Below, piece by piece: positions 46,420 through 56,170 of a DNA stretch of 64,000 bases. Source of the stretch: an uncultured Lachnobacterium sp. (lineage in GTDB: Bacteria; Bacillota; Clostridia; Lachnospirales; Lachnospiraceae). The stretch spans positions 68,575 through 132,574 of the forward strand of contig CALAST010000079.1 of assembly GCA_937889225.1 (NCBI GenBank). The letters run 5' to 3'. The position numbers and the translations under genes were made by a program. Numbering within the stretch: position 1 is the stretch's first letter; each line of letters opens with the position of its first letter. Below the pieces are notes generated by a model. It was given only the letters and a program-made list of their open reading frames with translations, did not search any database and was not told the origin of the DNA.

Positions 46420-46854
46420 CTATCGTTTCTTTTTCGATTTCTTTTCATCTAATAATGATTCTTCTAATGCGGTCTCTAGTCTGGTTTTATTTAAAATCAA
46501 CTCTTTATTTTCAGCTTCCAACTCCAAAATACGCTGTTCTAAATTTTCTGCCGTTATTTGTGCTGCGATAATATCATGTTTCAAATCGTATATTTCTTTA
46601 TCTTTTTGTACTGCTTCATGTTCCAATTTCTCAATCTGTGCTTTTGCCTTAAAATAATCATCTGCAAGATTAATCTGAATCAAGGTTCCTTTCATCATTT
46701 GGGGAAGAAGTCTGGTACTTTGCAGTTCATCTAATTCATTGATTTTCGCATTGATGTAAGCAGCAACTTTCTGAAGATATTCTTCTTCCTCATATCCACT
46801 TAACGTGCATATCTTTCCTCCAATTACTACTTCAGTAGTTGTTTTTACCGACAT
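46420..46854 (-). CDS. zapA: Cell division protein ZapA
   Basis: The 144-residue protein starts with the ZapA domain (TTTEVVIGGKICTLSGYEEE). A long coiled coil follows to the end, where the tail is lysine-rich. ZapA bundles FtsZ filaments at midcell. It is longer than the classical ZapA because of the extended coil, as in other Clostridia. AAGGGG is the RBS. The gap of 364 bases up to ruvB shows no gene; it is AT-rich with one inverted repeat. Confidence 0.9.
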   Translation of the reverse strand: MSVKTTTEVVIGGKICTLSGYEEEEYLQKVAAYINAKINELDELQSTRLLPQMMKGTLIQINLADDYFKAKAQIEKLEHEAVQKDKEIYDLKHDIIAAQITAENLEQRILELEAENKELILNKTRLETALEESLLDEKKSKKKR

Positions 46855-47108
46855 ACTGCATTCCCCTTTCTTCTTTGTCTAAAACATCACAATGATTGCA
46901 AATATTTTATACTAAGGCATTAACTTCCATCCTCTATACTCCACACAGTTAAAACAATCATTTCTTTATGTACTTGAAATGTACAAATTTTTGGTTCACT
47001 TAATCTGACATTCACAACCAATTTTTACAAACATTATACATATTATACATTTTCAACACTATTTAAGCAACTATTTAAATATTAATTTTTATGGAATTCT
47101 AAAATACG

Positions 47109-47134
47109 GTTACTGTTCACACACAACCAGTAAC
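47109..47134. repeat. Inverted repeat in the zapA-ruvB gap
   Basis: GTTACTG and CAGTAAC flank 12 bases. A related GTTACTGTTTAC...GTAAC occurs at 41164-41189. They may be a small repeat family. The remaining 46855-47218 shows only AT-rich sequence. Confidence 0.35.
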
Positions 47135-47218
47135 AAAACACGAACTATCCATATTCCTACACGGCAAAATAACCACTATTTTCCACAATTAATACAAACC
47201 CATTTATTCGTTTACTCG

Positions 47219-48214
47219 TTACTCTTTTAATAATCCAAAATGCTCATATGCCTGTTGTGTCACAACACGCCCTTTTGGAGTGCGATGAATAAAATTATTC
47301 TTTACCAGATACGGCTCATACACATCTTCAATCGTACCCGCATCTTCTCCAATAGCTGCTGCAAGCGTGTCAAGTCCTACCGGACCTCCACCAAATTTTT
47401 CTATAATATTTAAAAGAATATTTCGGTCATTTTGGTCTAAACCAAACTTATCTACTTCCAATAAATCCAACGCAAATGCAGCTACTTCATATGTAATATT
47501 GCCATCGTATTTTACTTCTGCAAAGTCACGCACACGCTTTAACAGACGATTCGCAAGTCGTGGCGTTCCACGAGAACGTCTTGCAAGCTCGTACGCACCT
47601 TTTTCCTCGATTTTTACATCTAATTTTTTAGCAGACTGCACAATAATTGTCTTTAATTCATCAACCGTGTAATACTCCATATGGCTGATAACGCCAAAAC
47701 GGTCACGAAGCGGCAAGGACAACATACCAGCTCTTGTTGTTGCACCTACCAGCGTAAATTTCGGCAGATTGATACGGATAGAACGGGCAGATTCCCCTTT
47801 TCCAATCATAACATCAATCACATAATCCTCCATAGCCGGATAAAGCACTTCCTCTACCTGACGGTTTAAGCGGTGGATTTCATCCACAAAAAGAATATCA
47901 CCTTCGGATAAGCCATTTAAAATCGCTGCCATCTCCCCTGGCTTTGCAATTGCAGGTCCGGAAGTGATTTTCATATGTGTTCCCATTTCATTAGCAATAA
48001 TGCCTGCCAATGTAGTTTTTCCAAGTCCGGGCGGTCCAAAGAACAATACATGGTCAAGTGCTTCTCCTCTTTGTTTTGCCGCTTCTATATATATACGAAG
48101 ATTGTCCTTAATCTTTTCCTGCCCCACATAGTTTTCCAATGTTTGCGGACGCAGACCGGATTCTGTCTTTACATCTTCTTCCTGTATTTTTGTGGAAATG
48201 ATACGTCTTTCCAT
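47219..48214 (-). CDS. ruvB: Holliday junction helicase motor RuvB
   Basis: A 331-residue AAA+ motor with [11 protein letters not shown] (Walker A), FVDEIHRL (Walker B), GATTRAG (sensor 1) and a C-terminal winged helix ending in RTPKGRV. It drives branch migration of Holliday junctions with RuvA. The ATG has GGAGG eight bases upstream. ruvA lies about 200 bases upstream in the same direction; a partial repeat copy (48398-48421) and no gene lie between them. Confidence 0.97.
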   Translation of the reverse strand: MERRIISTKIQEEDVKTESGLRPQTLENYVGQEKIKDNLRIYIEAAKQRGEALDHVLFFGPPGLGKTTLAGIIANEMGTHMKITSGPAIAKPGEMAAILNGLSEGDILFVDEIHRLNRQVEEVLYPAMEDYVIDVMIGKGESARSIRINLPKFTLVGATTRAGMLSLPLRDRFGVISHMEYYTVDELKTIIVQSAKKLDVKIEEKGAYELARRSRGTPRLANRLLKRVRDFAEVKYDGNITYEVAAFALDLLEVDKFGLDQNDRNILLNIIEKFGGGPVGLDTLAAAIGEDAGTIEDVYEPYLVKNNFIHRTPKGRVVTQQAYEHFGLLKE

Positions 48215-48421
48215 TTTTGTATCCTCCTTAATTTATGTCAACGCCTTTACTTAAAGCTAGTCAAAATTCTATCTCACATTTCACTTTTTTATTTTGAACA
48301 TTCTAATGATTATATGAATTTACCCCAAAACAGCAAATTATCATCCGCATACTCTACGATGCGTCCATATGGATCTATCATTTCTTTTCATTCATTCGTC
48401 AAATGGATATTCATAAGCAAG

Positions 48422-49027
48422 CTACAGCATACACTTTAATGCAGCTTTCAACACATCTTCTACGCTCATATTCTCTGTAACCGCCACTTTTGACACGGCT
48501 TTTAAACTTTCTGCGGAAGAATATCCTAATGCATTCAATGCCAAAACTGCATCATTTTTCACTTGACTATTCGCAGATGCCTTTACTGTCTGCTCTTTGT
48601 CCAATTTCTTTTCAAAAGCTTCTTCAAAATTCACTTTATCTTTTAATTCCAAAATAACTCTCTGTGCGGTCTTTGCCCCAATTCCCGGTGCTTTGGATAT
48701 TGCCTTTGCATCCTGTGCGAGTATGGCAAAACGCAAATCGTCTGCGGAAAGTACAGACAACACACCAATTGCCCCTTTGGGACCGATTCCGCTTACTGTA
48801 ATGAGTAGTTTAAACATCGACAGGTCATCTTTTGTCAAAAATCCATATAACATCATCATATCTTCTCTGATATGCAAATAGGTATGTATTTTACATTCCT
48901 CTCCAATTTGTGGCAAATATGCAAAGCAATTTGCTGGAATATATAAATTATAGCCAACTCCATTTACATCCACTACGATATGGTCTGTTTCAATTTCCGC
49001 TAATTCTCCTCTAATATATGAATACAT
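48422..49027 (-). CDS. ruvA: Holliday junction recognition protein RuvA
   Basis: The 201-residue protein has the N-terminal OB fold (MYSYIRGELAEIETD), the two helix-hairpin-helix motifs (LITVSGIGPKGAIGVLS and KAPGIGAKTAQRVILELK) and the C-terminal domain that contacts RuvB. It binds four-way junctions as a tetramer. GGAG is eight bases before the ATG. Two repeat copies lie upstream of it. Confidence 0.97.
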   Translation of the reverse strand: MYSYIRGELAEIETDHIVVDVNGVGYNLYIPANCFAYLPQIGEECKIHTYLHIREDMMMLYGFLTKDDLSMFKLLITVSGIGPKGAIGVLSVLSADDLRFAILAQDAKAISKAPGIGAKTAQRVILELKDKVNFEEAFEKKLDKEQTVKASANSQVKNDAVLALNALGYSSAESLKAVSKVAVTENMSVEDVLKAALKCML

Positions 49028-49044
49028 AGATTCATCTCCTTATG

Positions 49045-49150
49045 TAAAGCGAACTCTTAAAATCCGCTTTTTTTACTTTCTGTTCTACTATTTCTTATCA
49101 ATTGCAGTACACGGATATTTGCAATCTCCTTGTTACTTGAATGCAGAATA
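49045..49150. repeat. Dispersed intergenic repeat, copies 5 and 6 in tandem
   Basis: The first copy (49045-49087) has AAAGCGAACTCTTAAAATCC followed by GC and TTACTTTCTGTTC. The second (49108-49150) has CACGGATATTTGCAATCTCC followed by TTGTTACTTGAATG. They fill the gap between ruvA and the Gx transporter gene. Confidence 0.5.
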
Positions 49151-49203
49151 AACTAAGCCTATTTTCCGAAATTCCTCCCTTTTATCATGAGAATTTCCAT
49201 ACC

Positions 49204-49707
49204 TTACCGAACATTTGCAAATCTATGACTGCCTAACCTTAAGAATATTTCCTGTGCCAAAACACCAATACATCCCCCTGTAATAAATCCTGCTACCATT
49301 AAAACCGGAAGATAATACAACACATAATAATTTGATACCAGAAATGTTGCTACAATAATTTGTCCTATATTGTGAAATACCCCTCCTGCCACGCTTACCG
49401 AAATGCAATGCAAAAGTTTTGTTTTCTTTAATCCTGCCATAACTGCAAAACTAAGCAAACCGCCTGCAAGTGAATATGCTATGCCTATCGCATTCCCAAA
49501 CATAAAAGCAGAAATCACTATCCTGGCAAAAGAAATAAGAAATGCTTCCTTTATACCTAATGTATACAAAGCAAATACCACTACTATATTGGTAAGCCCA
49601 AGCTTAATCCCCGGTATTCCTATGGAAAACGGAATCAAACGTTCAATATAACTGCATATTAATGCAAGTGCCAAAAATACCCCCAAATAAGCTGTTTTTG
49701 TTTTCAT
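49204..49707 (-). CDS. Gx transporter-family membrane protein
   Basis: A 167-residue integral membrane protein with about five helices, often annotated as heptaprenyl diphosphate synthase component I. It has GIPGIKLGLTNIV and a glycine-rich AGGVFHNIGQII. The fold is that of small ECF-like substrate-binding membrane proteins. The ATG at 49707 has GGAG five bases upstream. It follows a NusG-II-domain protein gene, and this pair is associated with flavin-based electron transfer loci in Firmicutes (eetB/eetA), which I recall with moderate certainty. Confidence 0.8.
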   Translation of the reverse strand: MKTKTAYLGVFLALALICSYIERLIPFSIGIPGIKLGLTNIVVVFALYTLGIKEAFLISFARIVISAFMFGNAIGIAYSLAGGLLSFAVMAGLKKTKLLHCISVSVAGGVFHNIGQIIVATFLVSNYYVLYYLPVLMVAGFITGGCIGVLAQEIFLRLGSHRFANVR

Positions 49708-49726
49708 AAATTCTCCAGTCATTTAG

Positions 49727-49799
49727 TAAAGCGGACTCTTGAAATCCACATTCGCTACTTTCTCGTGAAGACAAGCTGCTTTGCATCTTGCGTTCAATT
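49727..49799. repeat. Dispersed intergenic repeat, copy 7
   Basis: A copy of about 73 bases with AAAGCGGACTCTTGAAATCC, then ACATTCGCTACTTTCTCGTG and a tail with GCTGCTTTGCATCTTGCGTTC. It matches the copy at 28363 along nearly its whole length. Confidence 0.65.
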
Positions 49800-50168
49800 T
49801 ACAACTGCATCCAGTTCGCCTTCTTCTTCACTCGTTACTGTCACCACAATCTTGTTTGGAAGGCAGATAATGGACTCCTTATCATAGGAAATCGACTTTT
49901 GTCTTACGCATAGCTGGTCCGGACAATCTGCTTCCATCATCATTGCTTTTCCATCTTCAATTACAACGATGTTCATAACAGGCTCCCCTACAGGAATCGT
50001 CTGTTCTTCCTGCAAGGAATATGTCCCATATTCTTTTCCTTCTACGGTAATTGTAATATAACTGCCTTTTTTCATTCCGCCTGCATAAATCACTACACAT
50101 ACTACAATGCACATCATTGCCAGCAAACTTAAAAAAATAACATCGTTTTTTCCAAAACGCTTATTCAT
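49794..50168 (-). CDS. NusG-domain-II membrane-anchored protein
   Basis: A 124-residue protein with one N-terminal membrane segment (about 10-32) and an extracellular beta domain of the NusG_II type. The signature DCPDQLCVRQ and then SIICLPNKIVV includes three conserved cysteines. The domain is outside the cell. It overlaps the miaB stop by eight bases and precedes the Gx gene. Confidence 0.82.
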   Translation of the reverse strand: MNKRFGKNDVIFLSLLAMMCIVVCVVIYAGGMKKGSYITITVEGKEYGTYSLQEEQTIPVGEPVMNIVVIEDGKAMMMEADCPDQLCVRQKSISYDKESIICLPNKIVVTVTSEEEGELDAVVN

Positions 50169-51654
50169 CCTTTTTTACCTTTCCCAGATAATAGAATCCT
50201 TTGCATTCTTCCAATATGACATTGTAAATATTTCCAATCATATCTTTTGTTCCCGGAAAATGCACGACTGCATTATTATCCAAACGACCTGTTACAAGAC
50301 TTTCATCCTGTGTATTCATTTCCTCAACTAAAACAGGTACCGTTTTGCCCTCTAACTGCATTGCTTTTCTTGCTGAAATTTCAGAAACTTCTTTTAACAG
50401 CATATCAAAATGTGTCTTTACTTCTTCTTCCGGTACTTGATTTTCCATAGCTGCTGCCGGAGTTCCGGTTCTCTTAGAATAAATAAACGTAAATGCACTA
50501 TCATATTCTACCTGTTTTACCACATCCATCGTTTCCATAAAGTCTTCTTCTGTTTCTCCCGGAAAACCAACAATAATATCTGTCGTAATCGCAATATCCG
50601 GAATTTCTTTTTTCAACTTTCTTACGATTTCCAAATACTGTTCTTTATCATAATGACGATTCATAATCTTTAAAATACGGGAACTTCCGGATTGCAGCGG
50701 CAAATGCATATGTTTGCATACCTTTTCACAATCACGCATTGCATAAATCAGCTCGTCCGACAAATCCTTTGGATGAGATGTCATAAAACGAATTCTCTTT
50801 AATCCTTCGATTTTATTGATTTCACGCAATAACTCGGCAAATGTCATTGGATTTTCTAAATTCTTTCCATAAGAATTTACATTTTGTCCCAAAAGCATAA
50901 CTTCACAGACACCATCTGCTACCATGCCTTTAATTTCACGAATAATATCCTGAGGCTGACGGCTTCTTTCACGTCCTCTTACATAAGGCACAATACAATA
51001 ACTACAGAAATTATTGCATCCAAACATAATGTTCACACCTGATTTAAAGGAGAATTTTCGCTTAATCGGAAGGTCTTCTACGATTTTATCCGTATCTTTC
51101 CAGATGTCTACAATCATGGAATTAGACTCAAAGCTTCTGTACAATAATTCTGCAAATTTATAAATATTATGTGTTCCAAATACCAGATTCACAAAGCGAT
51201 AGCTTTTTCTGATTTTCTCCACAACATTTGGTTCCTGCATCATGCAGCCACAGAGGGCAATTTTCATATGCGGGTTTTTCTTTTTATAATTGGATAGATA
51301 TCCAAGTCTGCCATAAACCTTATTGTTGGCATTTTCACGTACGGTACAAGTGTTATAAATAACAAAATCCGCATGTTCATCCTCAATTTCTTCATAACCA
51401 ATTTGTTCTAAGATGCCGACTAATTTTTCGGAATCTCTTGCATTCATCTGACAGCCAAACGTTGTCGTACACGCATAAAGCGGTCGCCCCAATTTTTCTG
51501 ACTCCTTTTTCACATATTCACGACATTTTGCTATAAAATAATGCTGACGTTGCGGTTCAAACTCTGGAGGCGAAACTTCTAAATTTATATCATCAAAAGA
51601 AATATTCTCTAATTCTTCTACGGATACATTTCTTAAATCTATTTTATTATACAT
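50161..51654 (-). CDS. miaB: tRNA-2-methylthio-N6-dimethylallyladenosine synthase MiaB
   Basis: A 497-residue radical SAM methylthiotransferase. The N-terminal UPF0004 domain has GCQMNARDSEK and NTCTVRENA and holds one cluster with three cysteines. The radical SAM site is GCNNFCSYCIVPYVRG, and a TRAM domain ends the protein. It adds methylthio to A37 of tRNAs that read UNN codons. The first 60 residues are an extension typical of Clostridia and Bacillus. AAAGGAAA is the RBS. Confidence 0.96.
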   Translation of the reverse strand: MYNKIDLRNVSVEELENISFDDINLEVSPPEFEPQRQHYFIAKCREYVKKESEKLGRPLYACTTTFGCQMNARDSEKLVGILEQIGYEEIEDEHADFVIYNTCTVRENANNKVYGRLGYLSNYKKKNPHMKIALCGCMMQEPNVVEKIRKSYRFVNLVFGTHNIYKFAELLYRSFESNSMIVDIWKDTDKIVEDLPIKRKFSFKSGVNIMFGCNNFCSYCIVPYVRGRERSRQPQDIIREIKGMVADGVCEVMLLGQNVNSYGKNLENPMTFAELLREINKIEGLKRIRFMTSHPKDLSDELIYAMRDCEKVCKHMHLPLQSGSSRILKIMNRHYDKEQYLEIVRKLKKEIPDIAITTDIIVGFPGETEEDFMETMDVVKQVEYDSAFTFIYSKRTGTPAAAMENQVPEEEVKTHFDMLLKEVSEISARKAMQLEGKTVPVLVEEMNTQDESLVTGRLDNNAVVHFPGTKDMIGNIYNVILEECKGFYYLGKVKKDE

Positions 51655-51878
51655 GTTCTTTCCTTTCTCAAACTTTACTTACATAATTGCTTCTCATTGT
51701 ACACTTTTTGCCCGTTATTTGCAATCTACATTTTTTGCCTAATATTTAACTAAAAACTTACTCCTATTTCAACCGGATAATATATCGTTTCATTCAACTG
51801 CAGAATTTGAACAGATATTGTTAAATAAATCAAAATTTAAAAATGACCTTGAAAACAAGTTTGTATATAAATAAGTAA

Positions 51879-51905
51879 AGGAGCCGGTATAATACCGACC
51901 CCTCT
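51879..51905 (-). terminator. Terminator of the short-chain dehydrogenase gene
   Basis: GGTCGGTAT and ATACCGGCTCC pair just after the stop at 51909. The T-run is weak. The gap upstream to miaB (51655-51878) shows no gene. Confidence 0.55.
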
Positions 51906-51908
51906 AAA

Positions 51909-52598
51909 CTATGCTATATTATCTTCTATAAACGGGCGTATTACAATATCGTGCACACAGCCATCCTCATTTTCTATACACATTTTAATCATTTTAGCAA
52001 CTGTTTCCGGTCTTAAATAATTTGCATTAGCATTGGAACGGAAATTAGTATCGACACCACCCGGATATACATTACATACACCGATATGATCACTTTTTAC
52101 TTCTTTTAATAATATCTTACAAATTGCTTCCATTGCATCCTTAGAAGCTGTATAACTTCCAGTCATTGAATTGTGAAACAAACAACAGCTGCTCAGTATA
52201 TTAACAAACAGCCCTGACTGTTTTTCTTTCATCACCGGATAAAACTCTTTAATAACGCCTAATGCACTTACACAATTCAGTTCAAACATATAACGCAAAT
52301 CATCCAAATTAATGTCTGTCACCTTATCCTTCTTTGTATTTGCTCCTGCATTATTAACTACAACATCTACTGTACCATATTTCTCTTTTACATGCTCACA
52401 GAAATTATGACGTTTATTATCATCGGTAATATCGAAACATTCTTGATATATCTCTGCATTACTTAATTCTTTTAAAAGAGAATCCATTTTTTCTCTGCTT
52501 CTTCCACACAAAGCCAGTACATAGTCTTTTGAAAGAAGTTTTGCCAATTCTCTTCCTATGCCATCCGTTGCTCCAGTAATTACAATTACTTTTTTCAT
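51909..52598 (-). CDS. Short-chain dehydrogenase/reductase
   Basis: A 229-residue SDR with the NAD(P) loop TGATDGIGRE, NNAG near residue 82, the catalytic Ser in ILSSCC and YTASK. The substrate is not predictable. The frame extends to 52637, but the ATG at 52598 has GGAGG eight bases upstream and begins the first strand MKKVIVITGA. It stands alone between miaB and a DUF896 gene. Confidence 0.9.
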   Translation of the reverse strand: MKKVIVITGATDGIGRELAKLLSKDYVLALCGRSREKMDSLLKELSNAEIYQECFDITDDNKRHNFCEHVKEKYGTVDVVVNNAGANTKKDKVTDINLDDLRYMFELNCVSALGVIKEFYPVMKEKQSGLFVNILSSCCLFHNSMTGSYTASKDAMEAICKILLKEVKSDHIGVCNVYPGGVDTNFRSNANANYLRPETVAKMIKMCIENEDGCVHDIVIRPFIEDNIA

Positions 52599-52746
52599 AC
52601 TGAATTCCTCCATGTTCTTCTTTTTTGCTTTCAACAATTTTAATCTGAGTTCTAGTATCTCTAAAAATTTTCTCGCTCATATTTATTCTCAGTAATAATT
52701 AATACAATTCTAACTCGTTATGTGTAATACGAAATACAATGCGACT

Positions 52747-52971
52747 TTATGACAAATTTTTCTTACTTGCATACTTCTCACCAAGATTTTCAACAGAGCC
52801 ATCTGCATTTACCATATCAATATTATCCAATTGTGCTTTCAAATTCTTGCGTACATTTGCAATATACTCTTGTCTAAGCAATGCCTGCTCCTTTTTTTCT
52901 TCCTCTGTCAAGCCTTCCGCTTTGGATTTTCTGTATAATTCGTTGATTCTTTTGATTTTTTCTTCTAACAT
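52747..52971 (-). CDS. DUF896-family protein
   Basis: The 74-residue protein matches DUF896 (YnzC-like): INELYRKSKAEGLTEEEKKE and LRQEYIANVRKNLKAQL. It is a helical hairpin. YneA-YneB-YnzC of Bacillus belongs to the SOS response, but most members have no known role. The 308-base gap up to apbE (52972-53279) shows no gene. It is AT-rich and must hold two divergent promoters. Confidence 0.85.
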   Translation of the reverse strand: MLEEKIKRINELYRKSKAEGLTEEEKKEQALLRQEYIANVRKNLKAQLDNIDMVNADGSVENLGEKYASKKNLS

Positions 52972-53291
52972 TTCTATTACACTCCTTTATTTCTTGTCTT
53001 TAAAAACTATCCTTTATTAGAGTTACCTTTGCGAGATAAATATCTCTTTGGCTTACTTTACACATTCTCTCCACGCCCACAACAAAGTGTATGGCATGGT
53101 CTAAACAATAAAATCATTCTAACATATCTTTTCCATCACATCAATCATAGTTGTAATAAAAAACAGAATACGTTAAAATAATACTTACTAATTGATATTG
53201 TATTTCCCTCTACAACTTCTATTGCGGATAAACAAAATGCATCAATTAAGTTTACAATTTTACATTATTTTGAGAAAGGATGTCAACTCAC

Positions 53292-54326
53292 ATGACCAAA
53301 CGCTTTATTTCTATACTACTCCTATTAACAATGACCATAGGACTTTTTACCGGATGTCAAAAATCAAATGAGAAGGTTCAAAAATCAAACTTCTATTTTG
53401 ATACCATCATCACCGTCACATTATATGATAAAGAACAGGAAACCTATATAGACGATTGTTTCCAATTAGCTTCCTACTACGAAAAACTGTTTTCAGCCAC
53501 TATTGCAGATAGCGATGTCTCTCGCATCAATGCAAATGCAGGTTCTTTTGTCGAAGTGGATAAGGAAACTATTTATTTAATTCAAAAAGCCATGGAATTT
53601 GGCACTCTTAGCGATGGGCTATTCACTATCAGCATTGGACCTTTAAGTAAATTGTGGAATATATCAGAACGTATTAAAACCTTAGATGAAAATAGAATTG
53701 CAGATGCTTCTTCTGTTCCTTCCGATGAAGAAATCCAAGAACGCCTCTCTCATATAGGAGATTCTTTGATTGAAATCAAAGACCATCAAGTTCGACTTGC
53801 CGATTCCAATGCTTCTATTGATTTAGGTGGCATTGCAAAAGGCTATATTGCTGACCAAATGAAGACCTATCTTGTCGAAAAAGGTGTATCTTCCGGTATT
53901 ATCAATTTAGGGGGAAATGTTTTAACTTTATCCGAAAAACCGGATGGCTCTTTCTACAGTATCGGCATTCAAAAACCATTTTCGGCTACCGGAGAATCTA
54001 TTGGAATCATTGAAGTAGCAAATAAATCCGTTGTATCTTCGGGCAATTATGAACGTTATTTTAAGGTAGAAGACAAGCTTTACCACCATATTTTAAATCC
54101 AAAAACAGGATATCCTATAGAAAATGAACTTTATGAAGTTACAATTATTTCGGATTCTTCACTTGATGGAGACGCATTAAGCACAACTTGTTTTGCATTG
54201 GGATTGGAAGATGGCATGAAATTGATTGAATCTTTGGATGGTGTAGAAGCCCTATTTATTACAAGTGACTATGAAATTCATTGTTCTTCCGGAATTGGAA
54301 CGGAAATACCATTTAAAAAACTCTAA
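53292..54326 (+). CDS. apbE: FAD:protein FMN transferase, ApbE lipoprotein
   Basis: A protein of about 344 residues. A lipoprotein signal (MTKRFISILLLLTMTIGLF then TGC) anchors it outside the membrane. The body has DTIITVTLYD, the IDLGGIAKGYIAD core, GGNVLTL and HHILNPKTGYP. ApbE attaches FMN covalently to Thr or Ser of target proteins such as RnfG, RnfD and secreted FMN-binding domains, all of which occur downstream here. A second ATG at 53280 is possible, but AAAGG touches it, so 53292 is preferred. Confidence 0.95.
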   Translation: MTKRFISILLLLTMTIGLFTGCQKSNEKVQKSNFYFDTIITVTLYDKEQETYIDDCFQLASYYEKLFSATIADSDVSRINANAGSFVEVDKETIYLIQKAMEFGTLSDGLFTISIGPLSKLWNISERIKTLDENRIADASSVPSDEEIQERLSHIGDSLIEIKDHQVRLADSNASIDLGGIAKGYIADQMKTYLVEKGVSSGIINLGGNVLTLSEKPDGSFYSIGIQKPFSATGESIGIIEVANKSVVSSGNYERYFKVEDKLYHHILNPKTGYPIENELYEVTIISDSSLDGDALSTTCFALGLEDGMKLIESLDGVEALFITSDYEIHCSSGIGTEIPFKKL

Positions 54327-54436
54327 GAAATTAAAAACTACTAGGTAGTGTAAAAAATTTTGTGTCTTTGGAAAGAAATACCTCCTTTTGGGTAAGAATT
54401 GAGATAGAACAATGCTTATCAAAAAGGAGTATTTTT

Positions 54437-54523
54437 ATGTCAATTCCACAGGAACAAATTCGACAAATCATTACAGAAAATAACTTTCACAGCCTAAATA
54501 ATCTCTATATTTTAAAAATGGTA
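54437..54523 (+). pseudogene. IS256-type transposase, N-terminal remnant
   Basis: After AAAAAGGAG an ATG opens MSIPQEQIRQIITENN and about ten more residues that resemble the start of IS256-family (Mutator) transposases. The likeness ends near 54523, where the sequence becomes the 3' end of the MATE gene on the other strand. Upstream, 54340-54436 looks like the left end and leader of such an element. No right end is seen. Confidence 0.5.
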
Positions 54524-54539
54524 CACAGGATTCGTTTCA

Positions 54540-55928
54540 CTAAAATTCTTTTACCATATTATTTACCCATACCCGCTTTGCCACAAGATATGTTCCCAAT
54601 ATGCATTTCCATACATTAATAAACTCTACAATTAAAAACATTGGTACAACAGGAAGACTCGTAAAGCGACTTAAGCAAAACGCAATTGGAATATTAATTG
54701 CCCAAATGCATCCGCTATCAAATAAAAACGTAATAAATGTCTTCCCACCGGAACGCAAAGTAAAATAGGTCGCATTATAATAAGCATGTACCGGCATCAA
54801 CAATGCCTGACAGGTAATAAGTGCTGTCGCAAGACGTTTCACTTCCTCTGTTGTATTATAAATTGCCGGAAATATGCCGGAAAACAACAACATAAAAAGC
54901 CCCATTACGCCACAACTAACTACGGAAAAAGCAATCAATTTTCTGTCGGTATCTACCGCCTTTTCAATTTCTCCTGCACCTAGCTGATGCCCTACAATAA
55001 TACCAATTGCACTACCAAATGCAATCAACCCAACCGAAAACAAACTATTAATGGTATTTGAAATATTAAAAGCAGCAATTGCTTCCAATCCTCTTATCGA
55101 ATAACATTGTGTCAATGTAGCCATTCCTGCCGCCCACAAAGTTTCATTTAATAAAAGTGGGGAGGCTTTTACCACAATCTCTTTTACCAATTCTCCCGGA
55201 AGATACAAAGAGCGATACATATGTTCTACGAATGGGAATTTCTGCTTATGGGAATGTGCCCAGTAAATTACAATTCCCACTTCTACGAAACGTGCAATTA
55301 CCGTTGCAATTCCTGCACCCACAATTCCAAGCTTCGGAAATCCCCATAAACCAAAAATAAGTGGAATATTCAAACACAGATTTACTACCACCGCCACAAC
55401 GCTTGCTATCATTGGTACAACCGTTTCACCTGTTTCACGAAGTGTACTTGCATATACCTGCGTAATCCCAAGCGGTGCAAGTCCCAAAAGCATAACCGCC
55501 AAATATTGTTTTGCATATCCTAATGTTTCTGCTACGCTATTGACATCCGCATCATTCAAAAATACCTTAATCAATGGTTCTTGTATAACCAATAAGACAC
55601 CCAACCAAACTACCGTAATAAATATGGTTGAAATCAACTTGAAACGCATCGTATAGCGAATTCCTTCCTGGTCATCTTTTCCATAAAATTGTGCCGTAAA
55701 CAATCCTGCGCCCGAAACTGCACCAAAAATACACAAATAAAATACATTTAGTATCTGATTTACAATAGAAACACCTGACATCGGATTTGTTCCCAACTGC
55801 CCAACCATAATATTATCTAATAAACCAACAAAGCTGGTAACTGCATTTTGAATCATAATCGGGACTGCTACTGACAACACCATTTTATAAAAAGCCCTAT
55901 TTCCCACAAATTTTTTAATAAAATTCAT
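54540..55928 (-). CDS. MATE-family efflux transporter
   Basis: A 462-residue protein with 12 membrane segments in two homologous halves. It has MIQNAVTSFVGLLDNIMVGQLG near the N-terminus, split here as the first helix, and VGHQLGAGEIEKA in the second half. It exports cationic drugs or metabolites with sodium or protons. AAAGGAG precedes the ATG by eight bases. Its last codons border the IS256 remnant, which may have replaced the former downstream sequence. Confidence 0.92.
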   Translation of the reverse strand: MNFIKKFVGNRAFYKMVLSVAVPIMIQNAVTSFVGLLDNIMVGQLGTNPMSGVSIVNQILNVFYLCIFGAVSGAGLFTAQFYGKDDQEGIRYTMRFKLISTIFITVVWLGVLLVIQEPLIKVFLNDADVNSVAETLGYAKQYLAVMLLGLAPLGITQVYASTLRETGETVVPMIASVVAVVVNLCLNIPLIFGLWGFPKLGIVGAGIATVIARFVEVGIVIYWAHSHKQKFPFVEHMYRSLYLPGELVKEIVVKASPLLLNETLWAAGMATLTQCYSIRGLEAIAAFNISNTINSLFSVGLIAFGSAIGIIVGHQLGAGEIEKAVDTDRKLIAFSVVSCGVMGLFMLLFSGIFPAIYNTTEEVKRLATALITCQALLMPVHAYYNATYFTLRSGGKTFITFLFDSGCIWAINIPIAFCLSRFTSLPVVPMFLIVEFINVWKCILGTYLVAKRVWVNNMVKEF

Positions 55929-56003
55929 ACATCATACTCCTTTCGCAAATCTTAAGATAGTATAGACTTATCTTTCCTAAAAATCAACCCAAACATACTT
56001 CTA

Positions 56004-56041
56004 TCAATTGCAAAAAAGGATATTTGCATCTCTACCTGTGT
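56004..56041. repeat. Degenerate copy of the dispersed repeat
   Basis: AAAGGATATTTGCATC followed by TCTACCTGTG resembles the core of the repeat. It is in the 293-base gap between the MATE gene and the secreted protein gene. Confidence 0.3.
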
Positions 56042-56170
56042 ATTTCCATAAAAATCATACTAAAAAAAACGAAAGTTCTAACATTTTCCTATTGTATACA
56101 AAATCCATTTATGTTAATATAAACAAGATTGATAAAATATTGTCAATCAAGGGAAGGTTGATTTGATAAA

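Noticed and set aside
52459..52680. A 73-residue ORF overlapping the start of the SDR gene
   Set aside because: Most of it lies in the wrong frame inside the SDR gene, and there is no independent support.
54362..54619. An 85-residue plus-strand ORF read as one gene
   Set aside because: Only the middle part looks like a transposase start; the end is antisense to the MATE gene, so I list only a remnant.
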